This document shows positions 61,144 through 64,000 of a stretch of 64,000 nt of DNA, in pieces. Source of the stretch: Cocos nucifera (lineage: Eukaryota > Streptophyta > Magnoliopsida > Arecales > Arecaceae); NCBI GenBank assembly GCA_006176705.1, contig QRFJ01000306.1, forward strand, positions 62,001-126,000, in the 5' to 3' direction. The number at the start of each line of letters is the position of its first letter. Positions within the stretch are counted from its first letter, which is position 1. The position numbers and the translations under genes were made by a program. The notes beneath the pieces were generated by a model that was not told where the DNA came from, ran no database searches, and saw only the letters and a program-made list of their open reading frames with translations.

Positions 61144-62494
61144 TGTTGCTCCCAGGAATGATTTTGATGATTACAAAATATTAGAGCATATCCTTAATAT
61201 TAATACTTTTCAAAAATGTCAAAGTCTATTTTTTGTAGAAAGAAAAAGGCTGTTGAAAGATTCCATAATCAAATGAAGTTCCTTTAAGTTGTTTGAAACA
61301 ATCCTTGAAATGTTTTTGAAGTAAGAAGAAGAATTCCTCAAAAGCTGAGTTGATCCGATTTTGATTCAAGCCAGCTCTAGCATGACATGTAATTAACTCT
61401 TTGGCTTAGCACATAATCGAGCCAGCCTAATTTGGAGCCGAGCCGACTGTCTCAGAAAGGCAGAAGATTAGTTTTGAAAATCTATAGATTGAGCCAAGCC
61501 GACTACCTTAGGGCGATAGAAACTTGATTTTTGTGAACTGTAGATCGAGCTAACCTGACATAGAATCGAGCAGGCTATCTCAATAGGATAGAATGTTGTC
61601 TTACGAAGAATCTCTACTCGAGCTAGCCCGAAGCCAAAATCGAGCTAGCTCGACGTTATCTGACAGGCACAACAGCTAGTTCTGCATCAATCTATTTTCA
61701 TCCAGAACCTTTTTTCAATGGATATTTCTAACCTCCAATGGTACTATTTGGCCAGAATCTACATCATATCAACTGGAACTCCTTAGAAATAATCAGAAAA
61801 AAGAGAAATATAAAAGAAAAATACTATTCAAGCCCAAAATAGACATAACAGAAAAGAAATAGTGAGCTTACAATTTTTCCTATCTACAAGAAGGATTACC
61901 TATTTTCAATCAATTTTTTTCTTGAGATCATTAAAGTTCATTCAAAGAAGGAAGAGAAGAATTCATTGTCAGCATTCAAGGCTTCCTAAACTAAAGCTCC
62001 AATGACAACAATCCGTCTAGAAAACAGGGTAGTTCTAAGTTGTATTCAATTTTCTTTTAATCAGTTTGTAACTGTATTAGCTGGGGCTAATACTAAAAAG
62101 GGGATTCTCTTGTACCAAACTTAGTTTAGTTTGGGATAGCCTTAGGTTGAAGGCTTGTAAAGATTTTGATTGGTTGACATGTGTTAAAATCAATTAGATT
62201 TATTTATGAGCCCAGTGAAAATAAACATGCTATAATCAAATGATTATAGTGAAAATTCTGAAGCGGTTGCTTGGGGAGTGAATGTAGGTGCTGGAGATGC
62301 ACCGAACCACTATAAATTCGCTGTGTTTGTATGTATGTTTCTACTTGTATGTGTTAGTCCTTCTTTATATTATTTAGTATTTATTTGTCTTGCACAGTAT
62401 TTTGTTTTAGCTGCACATCTCTCACTAAGTTTATTTAAATTTTTAATAACCTAATTCACCCCCCCCCCCTCTTGGGTTGTCTAGCTAGGCAACA
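61144..62494. mobile_element. solo LTR (Copia-like)
   Basis: 1,351 bp from TGTTGCTCCCAGGAATG to CTAGCTAGGCAACA, with a C-run then CTCTTGGGTTGTC near the end. Flanked by CAGGC (61,139-61,143) and TAGGC (62,495-62,499), a 5-bp duplication with one C/T change. The interrupted 32-bp repeat continues on both sides. There is no interior or second LTR, as expected after LTR-LTR recombination. Confidence 0.82.
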
Positions 62495-62499
62495 TAGGC

Positions 62500-62811
62500 T
62501 GAACAATATGCAATAATTGTCTACGATGAATGATAATCATATTCAAAGTGACAACACTTTAGAAATTTTTTTTTTATTGTCAACTGAAGGCTACAAAAGT
62601 TGAACTAAGGTCCAATAACAAAAAGAGAGACTACACCGATTGCCACTTATTTTCAATAATACAACTTTAGTTGTCGTTGCTGCTTCGATCTCCTGGACTC
62701 TGACAGTAACTGAAACGACCGCAAAATCGAGGCTCAAAATCATGGCAAAAGATATGCTAACTTCTATCGTCCAATGTGTCAAGTCATCTTAGACTTGAGA
62801 GTGAGAGGCAA
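62500..62811. other. 3' interior of the Gypsy-like element
   Basis: No coding sequence recognised. It ends in the purine tract before the 3' LTR. Confidence 0.5.
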
Positions 62812-63814
62812 TATTGGGATGATCAGATCTATTTGCCTTGATTCGAGATTGGCTCCTTGTTATACATTTATATAAGAAGAGCTAAGAGATCCCAAGAGGG
62901 AAGGCTCTGGAAAGGAAGAAATTTTCGTGATTTAGCTCTCATATGTCATCCCAGTCGAATCAGAATGGTTCATGGCCAACTATGGTTCATAGCCGACTAC
63001 GGTTCATGGCTGACCACTATTCATAGCTAATCATTGTTCATGATCGTCCATTATTTATGGTCAATTACGACTACTATTTATGGCCGACTACTCTCCATGG
63101 CCGACCATCGTTCATGGCCAACCATGATTCATGGCCGACTAGGTTCATGGACAACTATTATTCATGGTCGAATATGGTTCATAACCGACCATTGTTCATG
63201 ATCGATTATGGTTTATGGCCGACCACTGTTCATGACTAACTACGATTTATGGTTGACTATTGTTCATGGTTGACTACTGTTCATAGCCGACTATGGTTCA
63301 TGGCTATCTATGATTCATGGCCATCTATGGTTCATGGCCGACCACTATTCACAGCTGACCACTATTCATGGCCAACCACTGTTCATGGTCGACTACTATC
63401 AATGACCGACTATTATTGATTGTCAATTACCAGTCAGCGTATTAGAAACCACCAGCATAGAAAGTGCTTAACGGCTACTCCACGATCATATAGTCGGCTA
63501 TAAATATCCATAATGGGCACTAACTGCTCACTCCACGATCATATAATGCCGAAACAAGCAGGATCAACATGTCTAACCATCACGAGTGGTTATCAATAAT
63601 TTATCTATAAAAGGAAGGTAAACGAACAATATCGATAAGATATTTTTTACCAAGCAGAAACTCTACCAAAATCATTTCTCAATCTCCTATTTGGATACAC
63701 CCCCACTAACTTAAGTATCGAAGGATCTCCACTAGAAATACTTTTGGTCAGTTAGGACTTCTTTTACAGGTGCTCTTCTTCGATGACAGGTGTAACAAGA
63801 GATTGGCCGCAACA
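62812..63814 (+). repeat. 3' LTR with internal 17-bp minisatellite
   Basis: Matches the 5' LTR; the minisatellite (62,965-63,430) has fewer units and a different order of variants. First dinucleotide TG is mutated to TA. Confidence 0.8.
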
Positions 63815-64000
63815 CAAGTTAAATCCATAAGAAAGTAAATTATTGGTTAAGATAATATCTATTCAGATCATCTATTTATCATCATTTATCCATTTAATTT
63901 GTCTACTCATTCTCATCATTATTTGGAGAAAAATATATCATTAATTTTTTAACCACTAATATTCACATTGTTGTTTCCCTCCGACCCCCACCCACCACCC
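63815..64000. repeat. upstream tandem unit E, right part
   Basis: Continues the unit after the insertion: AGTTAAATCCATAAGAAAGT, then GGTTAAGATAATATCTATTC and the tail ending in a C-rich run at the window edge. The array probably goes on beyond the window. Confidence 0.82.

Larger units (their letters stand above)
58856..63814 (+). mobile_element. non-autonomous Gypsy-like LTR element inside unit E
   Basis: LTRs at 58,856-59,950 (TGTTGGAATAATCAG..) and 62,812-63,814 (TATTGGGATGATCAG..). They match from end to end apart from a variable minisatellite. A purine tract, GAGAGTGAGAGG, precedes the 3' LTR. Flanks AAGGT (58,851-58,855) and CAAGT (63,815-63,819) fit a diverged target duplication, and deleting the element restores the unit sequence. 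No RT, integrase or protease was found. Confidence 0.82.

Overview
This is plant nuclear DNA. It holds one intact spliced receptor-kinase gene in a large mass of nested LTR retrotransposons and one CACTA-type DNA transposon. The AT-rich intergenic sequence, a three-exon wall-associated-kinase (WAK) layout, Copia elements with 2.3-2.5 kb LTRs and Gypsy elements with a TTGGCGC-type primer site fit a flowering plant. A monocot, perhaps a palm, is my inference. There are no bacterial features, no CRISPR array and no RNA gene that I can recognise.

Layout, left to right. 1-3.1 kb is a decayed Copia pol. 3,467-16,541 is a CACTA (En/Spm) element with matching TIRs and a 3-bp target duplication; it holds a decayed minus-strand transposase-type gene, a 245-bp-arm palindrome and a nested Copia (8,397-16,003). 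18,525-22,871 (minus) is WAK1, intact over three exons, 743 aa. 22.9-26.25 kb is a tandem array of three ~1.1 kb units, the first of which contains the WAK1 promoter. Next to the array is a small palindromic MITE-like element split by a second Copia (26,398-39,385). That Copia is itself split by a non-autonomous Gypsy-like element (30,745-36,712) rich in ~41-bp tandem repeats.

40,725-51,962 is a third nest: a Gypsy element with a gag remnant and a decayed antisense ORF, interrupted by a three-LTR, gag-only Copia. From 52.95 kb the WAK1 segment recurs as a degraded duplicate: the same 3' flank, then WAK2 (53,452-57,032, minus), a pseudogene with most of its ectodomain and kinase deleted, then two more upstream units. 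The last unit is split by a Gypsy-like element (58,856-63,814) whose interior holds a solo LTR.

The window is therefore a tandem duplication of [WAK gene + promoter-bearing repeat array]. One copy stayed intact, the other was gutted, and the space between was filled by successive transposon insertions. The most striking unexplained structure is a ~1.9 kb foldback (two ~0.9 kb inverted arms, centre ~55,809) in the first intron of the WAK2 pseudogene. No gene besides WAK1 looks functional.
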